The notes below the pieces were generated by a model. That model saw nothing but the letters and a program-made list of their open reading frames with translations. It did no database searches and had not been told where the DNA came from. Position numbers and translations under genes: made by a program. Positions 1 to 11,440 of a DNA stretch of 64,000 nt are shown here, piece after piece; positions within the stretch are counted from its first letter, which is position 1; the number at the start of each line of letters is the position of its first letter. The stretch is from Punctularia strigosozonata HHB-11173 SS5 (Eukaryota; Basidiomycota; Agaricomycetes; Corticiales; Punctulariaceae): the NCBI RefSeq assembly GCF_000264995.1, contig NW_006767441.1:756370-820369 (forward strand), written 5' to 3'.

Positions 1-192
1 CGCACTAAACACATCGAAATTCGCTACCACTATATTCGTGAATTCTATGAAAGTGGTCAAGTGGATATCTTCTACGTGGCGACTGAGGACCAAATGGCCG
101 ACGTTTTCACAAAGAACGTTCCGTTCAATGTTTTGGAACATTTTGTCACTCATTCAGGACTTATTCCTTCTGTTCCTTCGATCGCAACTTGA
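1..192 (+). mobile_element. Ty1/Copia LTR retrotransposon, 3' end of polyprotein (RNase H tail), cut by window edge
   Basis: The first reading frame runs from the left edge to a stop at 190-192. It carries the hallmark end of a Copia polyprotein: a KHIEIRYHYIRE-like stretch followed by DQMADVFTK, which is the C-terminal part of the RNase H domain of Ty1/Copia elements. A purine-rich tract (about 194-203) and a TGTTGAAC start of a terminal repeat follow at once, as expected. Only the last 64 codons lie in the window, so the age and condition of the whole element cannot be judged. It is treated as a retroelement fossil. Confidence 0.85.
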
Positions 193-203
193 ACAAGCGG
201 GAG

Positions 204-580
204 TGTTGAACTTTGTATATCGTACAAATATGGAAATATCACACGCTCGTTACCTATTATGTACAGATTCTCTCACATGTTCTATTCTTGTGTTCTTCCT
301 TGCGATCTTCTATCTTTCCTGATTGATATTACCGCCTTAGGCACATTCTTTTGTTCCCTTTATGGAAATGCTTCCCTCGAGCTCCCTCACATATACCAGG
401 AGCTCTCCCTCCGCATCTCCTCAGTCTTTTCCCTTATACTTGACTGAGGAGTGAGTCTGTCATGTCCCTTCATGTCCCTTATGTCCTAACGTACTTATGA
501 TGCCTCTGTAGTCATATATTAGGTACTACATGCGTAACTCAGTCTTTTCCCTTATACTTGACTGAGGATCATATATTAGG
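204..580 (+). repeat. Probable 3' LTR of the Copia element (right boundary uncertain)
   Basis: The repeat begins with TG at 204, directly after the purine-rich tract. The right end is not clear because the partner LTR lies outside the window and no target-site duplication can be checked. Inside, a 31-bp unit (420-450) recurs exactly at 538-568. Each copy starts with CTCAGTC and carries the reverse complement GACTGAG near its end, so it can form a small hairpin. A 12-bp unit (512-523) also recurs at 569-580. The end at 580 is therefore only a working boundary. Confidence 0.5.
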
Positions 581-2386
581 GAATTATCGCTCTTGCCTTC
601 AGATCCAGAAGTTCATCAGAACTATCGGTCATGACCTACTCTTAAGCATTATCACACTTCAACTGCTCGGTACTCCATCAGCAGTTTCCAACTGCGGTGT
701 GGAACATGATGGGCAGGCCGACAATGTTCGTCGCTCGATCCTTCGAGGAAGTCTGGCTTTCGATCTCTTGCTCGCAAAGAAATGGACTCGGACCGCTTGC
801 GAGAAATAAACACAAACGTCCAGGTTGAACTACTGTATACCGAGATTACAGTTTGTCCGGGCTAGTATCGACCTTAGCTTATCGTCGCTATAGATACCGG
901 AGTAACGAGTGCAGCTTCAGAGAGGTCGGTCCTTGTCAGTGTCACAAGGGATCATTCGCTTTCCTCCAGAAGATGGGAAATGAAGGATCTTCTGTTGCAG
1001 TCGTGCGCTGGTCTTACACTCACTCTGACACGATTAACAAGACGATCACATGTGTCCGTATAGCTTAACTTATCCGTATCCGCTTTCTAGTTCTCGCCTA
1101 CTGCGATGTGTCAACCGTAACATGGGAGACCAACGTGGATAGTCAGGCATTCAGGAGGTGAAATCAGACCAAATGGTCTCAAAGTACAACTCAACTACAA
1201 CTTGGCAGTACTCTGCTGACCTGGACGATTTCGTAGGTTCATCGCGCCGCGCGATCATAGATTGCACTGCTGTGTCTGCGCGTCCGTGTTCCGGATTGGC
1301 CAATCGGGGGACAGAGGACAGCTGTTGCGGTTGACATAGATCAGAGTCTTGTTCTTTTCTGCCCTTGCATGCTAAACTACTGGGTCCTATTCGTTCTATC
1401 CTTGAGCCGAGCGCATTTTCCCCTCGACCTGACCCGGAACGGCATATGTCCGAGATTGAAATACCACATGCTGACGACTTCGCTCCACGTCCAATGAACG
1501 CATCATATATAACGCGAACGTCATGATGGAGCGGAGTAAACTCTCGACGTTCATAACAGAGTTTCCCAGGCGCTACTGTCCGTGGCTCCGGTTTCGCGCG
1601 GCCGCTCGAGATATGCTGCTTTCGAGCAATGTACGGTGCGTCATTATCCCCGAGAGCCTCGTGCGTACCCCTGTTGCTCGACATGAACACAATCCTGAAC
1701 ATCTAATCCGCCATTCCCAGTTTTTGCTATCCCTAGAATCACTTTGGATACAATAACTCCTGCACAAGACTACATCAAAGCCCATAAGACGAAAACCCGT
1801 GGTAACCCATGAACCATCTGCTGGCTTCCGCATCTGGCCGGGCCCGAGCAGCGAAAGCCGCGCTGACGGGGTGGCTGTAGTTCTCCTCACCCAAAACTCT
1901 CAGGATCCAGTAATATCGTCGGAAAACATACTAATGACGAACAATCGATCATTCGCCGCGGTATACCCGACCTTCGCAAGAGCGCCTCACCTATACACCA
2001 TGTTTTGCGAGCGGTTCCACCCACAACTTTGAAACGCGAGACACGCCGTTGGCCATCCCCTGACCCCCCGCCAAATCTCACTGGAGGAGACATTCGTCGC
2101 TAAATTGATTACAATGGAAGAACCTTGCGTTCCTAGATTGGCCTTGCCGCATCACCCAGAGTCTAGCGGGCAAAGGATCTCTTTCTCATGCTTTCGGTAC
2201 ACTCGAGAAGCCATTGCCTCGTTTACCGCTTTTTGGGAACTTGCCGCCGTTTCATCAGCATTCGAAGGTTACTAGCAGTCCGTCGCTGATGATGCATACG
2301 GTTGTTGCGAGTCGCCGCCGCACAAACTGCGCTGCAACCCGTCCTGACGTATGCTTCCGCAGTGCAGAGAATAGGAACGCGTTGTA
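581..2386. other. Non-coding interval, no supported gene
   Basis: About 1.8 kb between the Copia LTR and the promoter of the first peroxidase gene. Open frames here are short or start at non-ATG codons, including one of 183 codons on the minus strand at 1151-1702. None shows a recognisable motif or splice-site-bounded homology. It may hold decayed repeat sequence or distal promoter. Confidence 0.5.
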
Positions 2387-2396
2387 CATATAAAAG
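2387..2396 (+). promoter_or_regulatory. TATA-like box of the first DyP peroxidase gene
   Basis: The sequence CATATAAAAG lies about 85 bp before the ATG at 2479. This is a usual distance for a fungal TATA box with a short 5' leader. It was assigned by sequence and position only. Confidence 0.5.
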
Positions 2397-2478
2397 CTAC
2401 CCTGCAAGATGTCTTCATCACCGACCCGCTATATCCTGGTCTCTGCCGTCCGTCGTCGAACTCGAATCTTGAGTCGAG

Positions 2479-4514
2479 ATGCGCCTACTCGGTCTTGTTG
2501 CGTCGCTTCTTCCGACTCTTCCAACAGCTGTCCTTGCTGCTGCCACGAGCCCGGGTCGTCGAGACGTCGTGCGTGATGTGCCGCTACTTTTGAGTGGGTG
2601 ATTTACATCGTATGTCTGAAGTATCGCTCAATGACCATAAAACGTAGATATTCCCGGCCAGGTTGTTCTGCCAACCATCGAGGAGATTCTCACCGCAAAT
2701 CTCACCAATGGATCCTACGTAACAACAGACAACATTCAATCCGATATACTGTGAGTGCCATCCTTCGACTGAGCTTGTGTACAGCTTGTACTAATCCCGC
2801 AACCCTCTCTCCAGAGTCGGCATGAAGAAGAACATCGAATTGTTTTGGTTCTTCCACGTGAACGACGCGACCGGCTTCAAGTCTGCTCTGAGGAATACGA
2901 TCCATCCGCTGGTCACTTCAACGACGACCATATTGGGGCCTGTGTCGCAGCAACCATTGGCGATGGTCAACATCGCCTTCTCCCACAGCGGTCTTACTTC
3001 CCTCGGCATATTGGATGATCTCGGAGATATTGTATTCCCTTTCGGCATGACTGCGGATGCATCTGTGCTCGGTGATCCCGGTACCGTGAACTGGCACCCA
3101 CCCTTCGTTGGCACGGGAATCCATGGCGTCATCATCATCGCATCCGACCAGCAGCAGTGAGTGCTCATCCTCGGATGATGATTGTAGCATTAAGCGTTGC
3201 TTCTGCAGGTTCATCAACGACACGCTGGATGAAATCACCGAGGGCCTTGGGACTTCGGCCACGGAGGTTACTCGCGTTAACGGCGCGGCAAGACAGGGAG
3301 AGAACCTCGGTCACGAACACTTTGGTTTCCTAGACGGCATTGGCCAGGTAGAGTCAGAGTTCGCTGTTAAAGTGCCGAGGCATTGACCTTGATCGTTATG
3401 CAGCCTGGAATATCTGGCTTCAACCCGACTTTTGCCCCAGGGGTAGAACTCAGTCTTCCCGGTACCATCCTCTTGGGAAGGCTTGGCGACATTGGGGTGC
3501 GACCTGCCTGGGCTAAGGACGGCTCGTTCCTCGTATTCCGCCTCTTGCAGCAGTGAGTATACTGTGATCTCACGAACACCAACCTCGCTGACGCACTGCC
3601 AAGATTTGTGCCGGAGTTCGACAAGTATCTCGTCGACAACGCCATTCAAGCCCCGGACGGCAGCTTGACGCCCGAGGAAGGAGCTGAGTTATTGGGTGCC
3701 CGAATGATCGGCCGATGGAAATCCGGCGCACCTGTTGATCTCTTCCCGCGGAAGGATAATGCCACAGCCGGCACCGATCCCAACGTCAACAATAGTGCGT
3801 ACGCCTTGTTTGCTAGAGCTAGGTGAAACAGAACACTCACTTCCTCCTACTCAGATTTCGATTATGATCACCCACTGCCGTTCCTCCTTCCAGCGAACCA
3901 GTCTTACTGCCCGTGGACGGCCCACACTCGCAAGAACCGACCGCGTGCGGATGAACTCGACGTCAAGTGAGTTAATACAGCACTAAGCACCCGCAGAGCG
4001 TTGACAATAGTCTGTCAAAGTGGTATCATGGTGATCATGAGGTCATCAATCCCCTACGGTCCAGACGGTAAGGAAACGCGCGGAAACGCTATACCATTCC
4101 TGATAGTGGTCCCTCTTTCTCAGTGACAGCCGCGGAGTTGGCCGCCAACAAGACTAGCATTGACCGTGGTCTGGCATTTGGTGATTGATCACTTTCTCTG
4201 CAGATTCTTTTGCAGCGACTTATATATTCGTCTTTCATCCAGTTGCTTACAATAGCGACATCGGCCTTGGCTTCCGTTTCCAGCAAACCATGTGGGACAA
4301 CTCGCAAATATTCCCGCCTCTGAAGACGGACATCACCCCTGGTTTCGAGCCAATCATTTCGCTGAACAACGGCAACACGCGGTCCACCGCTGGACTTGAC
4401 CCCTTCGACCCCGGGAGGGAATATGTACTCGAGGACTTCACTCTGGCGAGAGGTGGCGAGTACTTCTTCAGCCCACCCATTCCTGCGTTGTTGGATCCCA
4501 TTGGGAAGGCATGA
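2479..4514 (+). CDS. Dye-decolorizing peroxidase (DyP), secreted; copy 1
   Basis: Secreted heme peroxidase of the DyP superfamily, which oxidises dyes and phenolics with hydrogen peroxide outside the cell. The ATG opens a signal peptide (MRLLGLVASLL...AVLAA) followed by a basic propeptide-like stretch. The first intron (from 2594, phase 1) joins PLLL to NIPGQVVLPT. Further exons give NIELFWFFHVND, the catalytic GxxDG motif as HFGFLDGIGQ (near 3321-3347), the proximal-histidine segment CPWTAHTRKNRPR (near 3900), the distal-arginine segment RSSIPYGP, and the C-terminal GLAF^VAYNSDIGLGFRFQQT and YFFSP blocks. All DyP hallmark residues are present, so the enzyme looks active. There are about eight short introns and the protein is about 500 residues, normal for fungal DyPs. 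A close paralogue lies inverted at 9071-11366 and shares at least the first and the GLAF^VAY intron positions. Confidence 0.93.
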
Positions 4515-4949
4515 CGTGGTAGTGTAGAGCCTCAGGTGTTTTGTGTACTTTTCGCGTTGTTCTGGATCAGAAACACGACGGTCGTTGTTCGAATAGTATC
4601 ACGAGGTTGCACAGTCACTTAGACGCGTGGCCCGAAGCTAAGCAGCATTTACGATGCTCTCGACTGTGAATAACAATTTCCTACGGAGTCGATCCGGGTG
4701 CGTCTCATGCATATGGATAGCCAAATTTCATGCAAGTGATGTAGTCCGGGTGAGGAAGAGCTCGCCCGTTTGCCCCCGGAATGCTCAAACGAGCGAGATT
4801 AGGAGCGGGCCGCCGCTTCCGTTGCCTTTTGATGTAGTTGGATCGGGGGCGCTGGACGACTATCGAACGTTGTGTGCAAGTTGTGAATAACTCCAGCAAG
4901 CGCATACACAAGCCAGCATTGATGCTTGCGGGCTTGCATGCGCGGGATT
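4515..4949. other. Intergenic, convergent 3' ends
   Basis: This stretch separates the stop of the DyP gene (+) from the stop of cwf18 (-). It should contain both 3' untranslated regions. No further gene or repeat was seen. Confidence 0.5.
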
Positions 4950-5597
4950 TCAGTCATCCTCATCGTCGTCATCATCGTCCGCACGCTCTTGGGCGCGCAT
5001 TGCGCCCACAATGTCATCTGATTGACCCTTTTGTGCAGCTAATCGTTGACCTGTGTATGGATGAGCAGGTGTCGCCTTGAAACGAGAGTCCGGAGGCGCA
5101 GCTATGAGTTGAACGGAACGTACGGATGAGCGTATGTATTGCCTCCTGCGTCTTGCGTTCCAGCTTCGCAAGCTTCTTCTCCATCTCGCGTTTCAGATCC
5201 CAGTTTGCTCTCTTCGGCGCAATATTGAACAAATCCTGAATATCCAAAGAACGTCAGAAAGCCGTCGAGAGGGATGGACCAGTGAGACCGACTAAATCCT
5301 GTGCTCTTCGTTCCTCGTCCTCCGCGACTATCTTCTCCGCCAACCCTTGGACATTCTTCTCTACTGTATCATCTATGTCCGTATCGCCATTCCTTCCGTG
5401 CTTGCGTAACGTCCGCGTAGCAGGGTCGTAATTTCGATGACTGACAAGGGTAGCTAGCTCTCTGTGAGGAGATTAACTCAGGACTGACAGCAACAGACGT
5501 AAGTTACGCACCCATTCTCGTTGCCCTGTCCTGCTTTACGCGCTCTCAGGGCCTCAAGACGAGCCTTGCGGTTTTCGAGCTCTTCCTGCAGAGACAT
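4950..5597 (-). CDS. cwf18: cwf18/CCDC12-family pre-mRNA splicing factor
   Basis: Small spliceosome-associated protein of the CCDC12/cwf18 family, known from the Prp19/NTC-associated complex. Translation starts MSLQEELENRKARLEALRAR at 5597, a classic coiled-coil start for the family. It continues through ELATLVSHRNYDPATRTLRKHG and the signature DIQDLFNIAPKRANWDLKR followed by LEKKLAKLERKTQEAIHTLIR-like sequence (about 5125-5247). The last exon gives QRLAAQKGQSDDIVGAMRAQ and an acidic Asp/Glu tail. At least three introns of about 50-60 nt interrupt it. Its start lies only 52 bp from the ATG of GUF1 on the other strand, so the two genes must share a very compact promoter. The protein is about 170 residues, usual for the family. 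Confidence 0.9.
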
Positions 5598-5649
5598 TTG
5601 CCAACGTCGAGAGAAGCATCTGGTGGCTGTACGCTTGCGTTCCTTTCGA

Positions 5650-8600
5650 ATGCGACCTCCGCAAACTTGCTGGCGACATAGGTGTCTCCAGGTGTTTTCC
5701 AGACAAGCCCAAGGGAAATCGATACGTCGTATAACGGCATCTGCGCCATGCTACTCTACCCAGAAAATTGGGCAGCCAAGCCTACAAATGGAAGACTTTC
5801 CTGTTGAACTCGTTCGGTGAATTATTGGTGATATGGCGCACGCAGCCCGAACTTGAACTTGCCCATGTTTGCAGGAATTTCTCCATTATTGCTCATATCG
5901 GTATGTCTCATGTATTGTGCGATGGTGTTGATCGACATGAAGAATTGCGCGACAGACCACGGAAAGTCTACATTGGCGGACCGGTCAGATCATTGCACAT
6001 TTGCCAAGGCTTTTCGGCGCTCATCGATGTTGCAGTTTACTCGAACTTACCGGGACGATAAGTAAGCGGCAGAAGGGCGTTAACGCCCAAGTGCTAGATA
6101 AATTGAAGGTTGAGCGTGAACGTGGCATAACGGGTGAGGCGGTGACCATAGACCCTTGCAGCATTTCGCTAATCCTTTGCTGGTTAAGTGAAGGCACAAA
6201 CTGCCAGGTATGCTCGTACTTCATGTATGTGTCCGTCCATGGTCGTGCTCACTTGTGTCACCAGCATGTTTCATACTCCACCATCCACCCCGAGTCATCG
6301 CTACCTTCTTAACCTGATTGACACACCTGGACATGTGGATTTTGCCTGGGAGGTTGCGCGGAGCTTGGCTGCCTGCGAAGGCGCTTTGCTCCTTGTGGAT
6401 GCCACACAAGGCATACAAGCCCAAAGCATAAGCGTTTTCCATATAGCAAGGGAACACGGTTTAGTCATTGTCCCGGTGCTCAACAAGGTCAACCCAGATA
6501 GTACTTCCAGCAGCGGGCCCAGATGACGTATCTCGCTTATGGACAGATAGACCTGCCAGCAGCTCAGCCTGATCGAATTGCGCGGCAGATGGAGGCAACC
6601 TTTGGTTTGAAACCCGACGATATGTTGCATATATCAGCAAAGACAGGTCGATGATGTCCTGACCCTTCGTTTCTGTGAGGCTCATTCACAGCGTTTAAAG
6701 GTGTCGGCGTCGAACGGGTGCTAGAGGCGATTGTAAACCGTGTACCACCTCCCGCAGGTGACCGTAATCAGCGATTGAAGGCTTTCATGTTTGATTCTTC
6801 GTAAGCCGCAGCTGAGTATGTGTGTTCATATGAGCTCACGTATGCTATGTGATCCTGTCAGGTATGATCGTTATCGAGGTAGGCAATCTGCAGAAGACTG
6901 GCCAATCTTGCCACTCTCAGCACAATCCGTTGATCAGTGCTTTAGGTGTCATCTCTCTCGTGAACATTAAAGAAGGCATCTTGAAGAAAGGTAGCCCGTT
7001 CACCTTCAAGCAACTCAAGGGGGTTCTCGTTGACATCTCGATCGTCCCTCTAGGCGACAAAATCGTTTCAACCTTCACTCGCAAGAAGTATGAGGTCCTT
7101 GAGCTTGGCATCATGCACCCGGAAGAGACACCTACCACGACCTTGCAAGCCGGTCAGGTGGGTTTCATTGCATGCGCGATGAAAGACAGCAGTGAAGGTC
7201 TGTTCCGTTGAAATCGTGTTAGTGCCAACGTGCCAATTGCAGATACTGAGTATTTTGTCTAATAGCACATATCGGCGATACCCTACATCGTGCTGGGGAG
7301 CCTGTTGAACCCATGCCTGGCTTCAAACCAACGAAGGCTATGGTCAGGGAATTTTCTATCACAGCCTGACAAAATTGACTGACGGCCCGCTTCTAGGTCT
7401 TCGCGGGTGTTTTCCCGGTTGATAGCAATGACTTCTTGAAACTGGAGGAATCAATCAAGAAGGTAAGGCATCCACTTCACCCTGATTCCCTCCGTGGCTA
7501 ATATGCACGACATGTATCCAGCTAACTCTGACCGATCGCAGCGTAACCGTCCAACGTGATAGCTCAACCGCGCTTGGACAAGGCTGTCGCCTGGGGTTCC
7601 TCGGGACGCTTCACATGGATGTGTTCCGACAGCGCCTGGAGGACGAATACGAAGCGAACATCATAATTACCGCTCCTACAGTACCTTACCAAGGTACGGC
7701 TGATATAGGAAAGATTCGGACCTATTCAACTGACGGTCGATATCAGTGGTCTACAAGGAGAAAGGCGACAAAGAGAAGATTGTTACTATCAGCAACCCAG
7801 TTGATTTCCCTGATATGACGGACATTTCCAGCAAAGTCAAGGAAATTCGAGAGCCTCTAGTTAAAGCTACGATCATTGTACCTGAAGGTGACTGTTTTCC
7901 GTCCTTGCGAACGTCAAACACGGACTGACGCGCTCATCGTGCAGAGTACCTGGGCGAGATGATGGACCTATGCTTTTCTCATCGCGGCGAAGATATGGAC
8001 TATCAGTACCTCGAAGGTGCTTCCGACACGGAGTCAACGGCAGAAGCGTCGCGTATCATTTTGACAGCCAACATGCCCCTCAGCGAGATCGTAACCGATT
8101 TCTTTGACAAGCTCAAGAGTAGAAGCTCAGGTTTTGCGAGCTTCGAGTCAGTGGCCTAGCGGTCTCGCTTGATCTCTTGATCTGATCGTTTCATAGTTAT
8201 GAGGAAGCTGGGTACAAGCGCAGCGATCTTGTCAAGGTACGTATGCTCACGAGCTCTCGAGAAGGTCTGAATTCCAACGTACCTGTCAGATGCAATTCCT
8301 ACTGAATGCGAAACCCGTTGATGCGCTTGCGCTGATCGTTCATCGCTCCGCCGAACAGTCAGTCGGACGTGCGTGGGTGAAGAAATTGCGTCAGTAATGC
8401 ACGGATGTCTGATGGACGAGGGCTAACATTACACGTTATAGACAAGGTGATACCTCGGCAGCTATTCGAGGTGCCTATACAAGCTGTCGTTGGCAAGAAG
8501 GTCATTGCAAGGGAAACTCTCTCTGCCTTACGGGCTGACGTCACTGCGGGGCTATATGGAGGTCAGTATTTGCCGAATGCTCACCCGACAGCGGGATGGC

Positions 8601-8746
8601 TGGAGCTGAGGCGTCAATAAGGTCATTACGAACGCAAGATGAAGCACTTGGAAAACCAGAAAGAATCGAAGAAACGCATGAAGCGTGTCGGGAGTGTCGA
8701 TCTTCCACAGGAAGCGTTCTATGACTTGATGAGCACAAAGAAGTGA
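5650..8746 (+). CDS. GUF1: GUF1, mitochondrial elongation factor 4 (LepA-type GTPase)
   Basis: Mitochondrial translation factor GTPase related to bacterial LepA/EF4, which acts on stalled or mistranslocated mitochondrial ribosomes. The ATG at 5650 opens an Arg-rich, acid-poor presequence of about 45 residues ending near ACYSTQ, then [10 protein letters not shown]^NFSIIAHI^[10 protein letters not shown] with the P-loop split by two introns. Further hallmarks are VERERGIT (switch I region), DTPGHVDF (G3, near 6319), VPVLNK^[10 protein letters not shown] (G4) and SAKTG (G5). Domains II to IV follow, then the LepA C-terminal domain (KKLRQ^[13 protein letters not shown]-type region is less clear by eye), ending [21 protein letters not shown]. 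More than ten short introns are present. The 5' ATG is preferred because the longer open frame upstream begins at TTG and overlaps cwf18. Confidence 0.9.
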
Positions 8747-9070
8747 ACGCTGCTCGCTATGCACTGTCCCTCGAAAAGAGCCCGTGTCTCAGATCCCTTC
8801 GGGCTGGAACGGCACGAAGATTATGACAATGGCTATGTGTGCGATATCCTGCGATGCGAACATCTACGAGACGGATGCACGCACAACTCCTGAATATTGT
8901 TCACCGTATCACAGTGGCTGCACATTGTTCGTCGCCTCCTGTTGCGCCTCATTGCAACATACCATGCTTTGGACACGCGTCGACGATACAGCGAAGCATT
9001 GTTGTTACAATTCTTTCCAAGAAAGTAACATATACCCGAAGTACCATAATCTTACCGAGCTCCCGCGTCC
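8747..9070. other. Intergenic, convergent 3' ends
   Basis: This 324-bp stretch lies between the stops of GUF1 (+) and the second DyP gene (-). No gene or repeat was recognised. Confidence 0.5.
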
Positions 9071-11366
9071 TCACGCACTGATCACATCATGGATTGCGGA
9101 AAGCGAGGGCGAGAAGAAGTAGTCTCCACCACGGCTAACAATGAAGTCCTTCAGCACGTAGTCCCTCGTCTGGTCATAAGGGTTAAGGCCGCCAGCAGTA
9201 CGAGTGCCTCCGCTATTCTGGCCAATCAATGGATCGAAGCCGGGTGATAGATCGAGTTTCGCTGGCGGGAAACTAGTATACGGGCGCGTCAACATGAGCT
9301 GATCGGAAGAACTGATATTGGCGCACATCTGGGAATTTGACCAAAGGGTTTGCTGGAAACGATACCCAAGGGCGATATTGCTCTGGTAGGCAACTGCAGG
9401 GATGTTCAATTGGATTCTCGGATTCTCCCATTCGTTTCACTATCAATCTCACCGAAGGCCAGGCCGCGATCCGTCTTCGTAGTATTTGATTTGGCTTCAT
9501 CTGCGGTAACTATTTTGGGCTCTCAATGCTGAAGCTCAATTTCAGGCTGCCCCTACTCGCCTTCGGGACCATACGGAATTCCTGCTCTGATGATGACGTT
9601 AATAGAGCTGTTGAATCGCTGTCAGCCTCCAAAACGCGACCTATGGCTCCATAAGGCTTACTTGACATCCACCTCGTCGGCTCTGGGACGCGTCTTCCTG
9701 ATGTGAGCGGTCCATGGGCAGTATGTCTGATCGGTGGGGAGTAGGAACGGAAGAGGATGGTTGTACGTGAAATCTACCCAGGATGGCCATGTTATTGCAA
9801 TATAGCGTGTTGATCAACATGATTGTACTCGCCGTTGTTGTGAGTTGGGTCAGCACCGATGGCCGGGTTGTCCGCAGTAGGGAACAGATCGATGGGAGCT
9901 CCCTGGAAGTAAGAACTAAGTCAAGTTTCGTGGCGCTGCGAAATCATCCTACAGATTTCCATCGTCCAACCATGCTAGTGCATGCTGTCAGGCACTACTC
10001 GCAGATCCTGAATATTGACTAGTCGACTCACCGAGCACCTAGTAATTCAGCTCCCTGGGCCGGCGAAAGCCCTGGATGCTGAATGGCATTGTCTTGCAAA
10101 TATTTGTTAAATTCGGGAACGTATCTGTCGTTCGCTGCGTCAGGGGAGATCCAGATCACTGCTGTTGAGGGGTTCCTCACTGTTGAAGTTTACGGAAAAC
10201 GAGGAAACTGCCATCTGTGTAAAATTTGAGCGTTTATTATACTGCCACCGTGGAATGGACATCTTGCCTCTCGCCCACAGCGGCCGAAGGCCGACATCTC
10301 CCAGGTGGCCGGTCAGGATGGTACCCGGAAGGACGAGTTGTTGTCCAGGCATCAAATTCGTGACAAATCCTCCGACACCAGGCTGACATGGAGCTATGAG
10401 CATCGGTGCAAGGTTCTGCAATGGGAACGAACCTGACTAATGCCATCAAGGAAGCCGAAGTGTTCATGTCCTGCCTCCGCACCGGGCCTCGCTGCGCCGT
10501 CAATGCGGTCGCGCACAGTTATGGCTGGTCCAAGCCAAGACAGGATGTCGTCAATCAAATCGTTCACATACCTACAAATCGTGTTGTTTAGGCTGTCTGT
10601 GGAAATGAATCGGGTATCTTACGTTATTTGGTCAGAACCGATCAGGAATACGCCGTGTGTGTCCGTTCCCTTGAACGCGTCCTCCCAATTGCTAGTGACA
10701 TCGCCAAGGTCGCCAGCGTCTGCGTACTGCCCACCAGGATACACCAAATCCCCAAGGGGATCGAGCACGTTCAACGCTTCGAGCCCGGACGCGGTGAAAG
10801 CAATGTTGAGGAGGGCCAGCGGCTGCGCCGATGGGGGCGAGATAAGTTGCGTGGTCGTCGTGATTTCCGGGTAGCTGCATCAAGCATCAGCGGCAGTAAA
10901 CCTGTTATATCGTCAATGGGACTGACATGTTATTTTTCAGGACAGACTTGAAGGTTGCTGCATCATTGATATGGAAGAACAGGAACGTTTCCTTTGGTTT
11001 CTTCATCCCGATACTATGATTTGTGAGCTCGCCACCAAGGCTAATCATGGCCGACAAACTAACAGAATGTCCCCCTGGATATTGTCCGTGGTGATGAAGG
11101 AGCCATTCGTGAGATTGAGGAACAAAATGTCCTCAATCGCTGGTAAAAGGGTCTGTCCCGGATAGTCTGGAGCAGACAGCGACGAGAGATGAGTGCAAAC
11201 CCGGCGGACGACGGTGCAGCAACCGACCAATCAGGAGTGGCACGTCGCGGACAATATCTTGGCGTCGCTGACGCCCACCCCTCTGCGGTGGAGGCGAGGC
11301 ATTCCCAAGAAGAAAGCCTAGGTGCGCGAGGCCGCACAGATACAGAACGAAGAAAAGGTTGCGCAT
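9071..11366 (-). CDS. Dye-decolorizing peroxidase (DyP), secreted; copy 2
   Basis: Second secreted DyP-type heme peroxidase, oriented opposite to the copy at 2479-4514. The ATG at 11366 opens a signal peptide (MRNLFFVLYLCGLAHLGF...). The first exon ends PLLI and joins by a phase-1 intron to DYPGQTLLPAIEDIL, matching the first intron of copy 1. The catalytic GxxDG motif reads HFGFLDGISQ (near 10437-10463). The proximal-histidine block reads CPWTAHIRKTRPR (near 9690-9730). The C-terminus has GLAF^VAYQSNIALGYRFQQT with the same intron position as copy 1, then GGDYFFSP. All key residues are in place. The last segment holds an insertion with SSDQLMLTRPYTSF relative to copy 1. Duplication followed by divergence is the simplest reading. 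The substrate cannot be told from sequence. Confidence 0.92.
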
Positions 11367-11430
11367 ACCGGATCGAAAAAATCGGGGAGGGGAACCTGTG
11401 ACTCAATGGAGGGCGGCTTGCCCCCGACAG

Positions 11431-11440
11431 ATCTTATACG
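11431..11440 (-). promoter_or_regulatory. TATA-like box of the second DyP gene
   Basis: On the minus strand the sequence CGTATAAGAT lies about 65-75 bp before the ATG at 11366, a normal place for a fungal TATA element. It was assigned by position and sequence only. Confidence 0.4.

Noticed and set aside
1151-1702. Minus-strand open frame of 183 codons
   Set aside because: It has no ATG-supported start, no motif and odd residue use, and overlaps other long frames. Chance openness in a G/C-rich stretch is likely.
5521-5649. Longer N-terminus for GUF1
   Set aside because: The frame begins at TTG and overlaps the first exon of cwf18 on the other strand. The ATG at 5650 already gives a good mitochondrial presequence.
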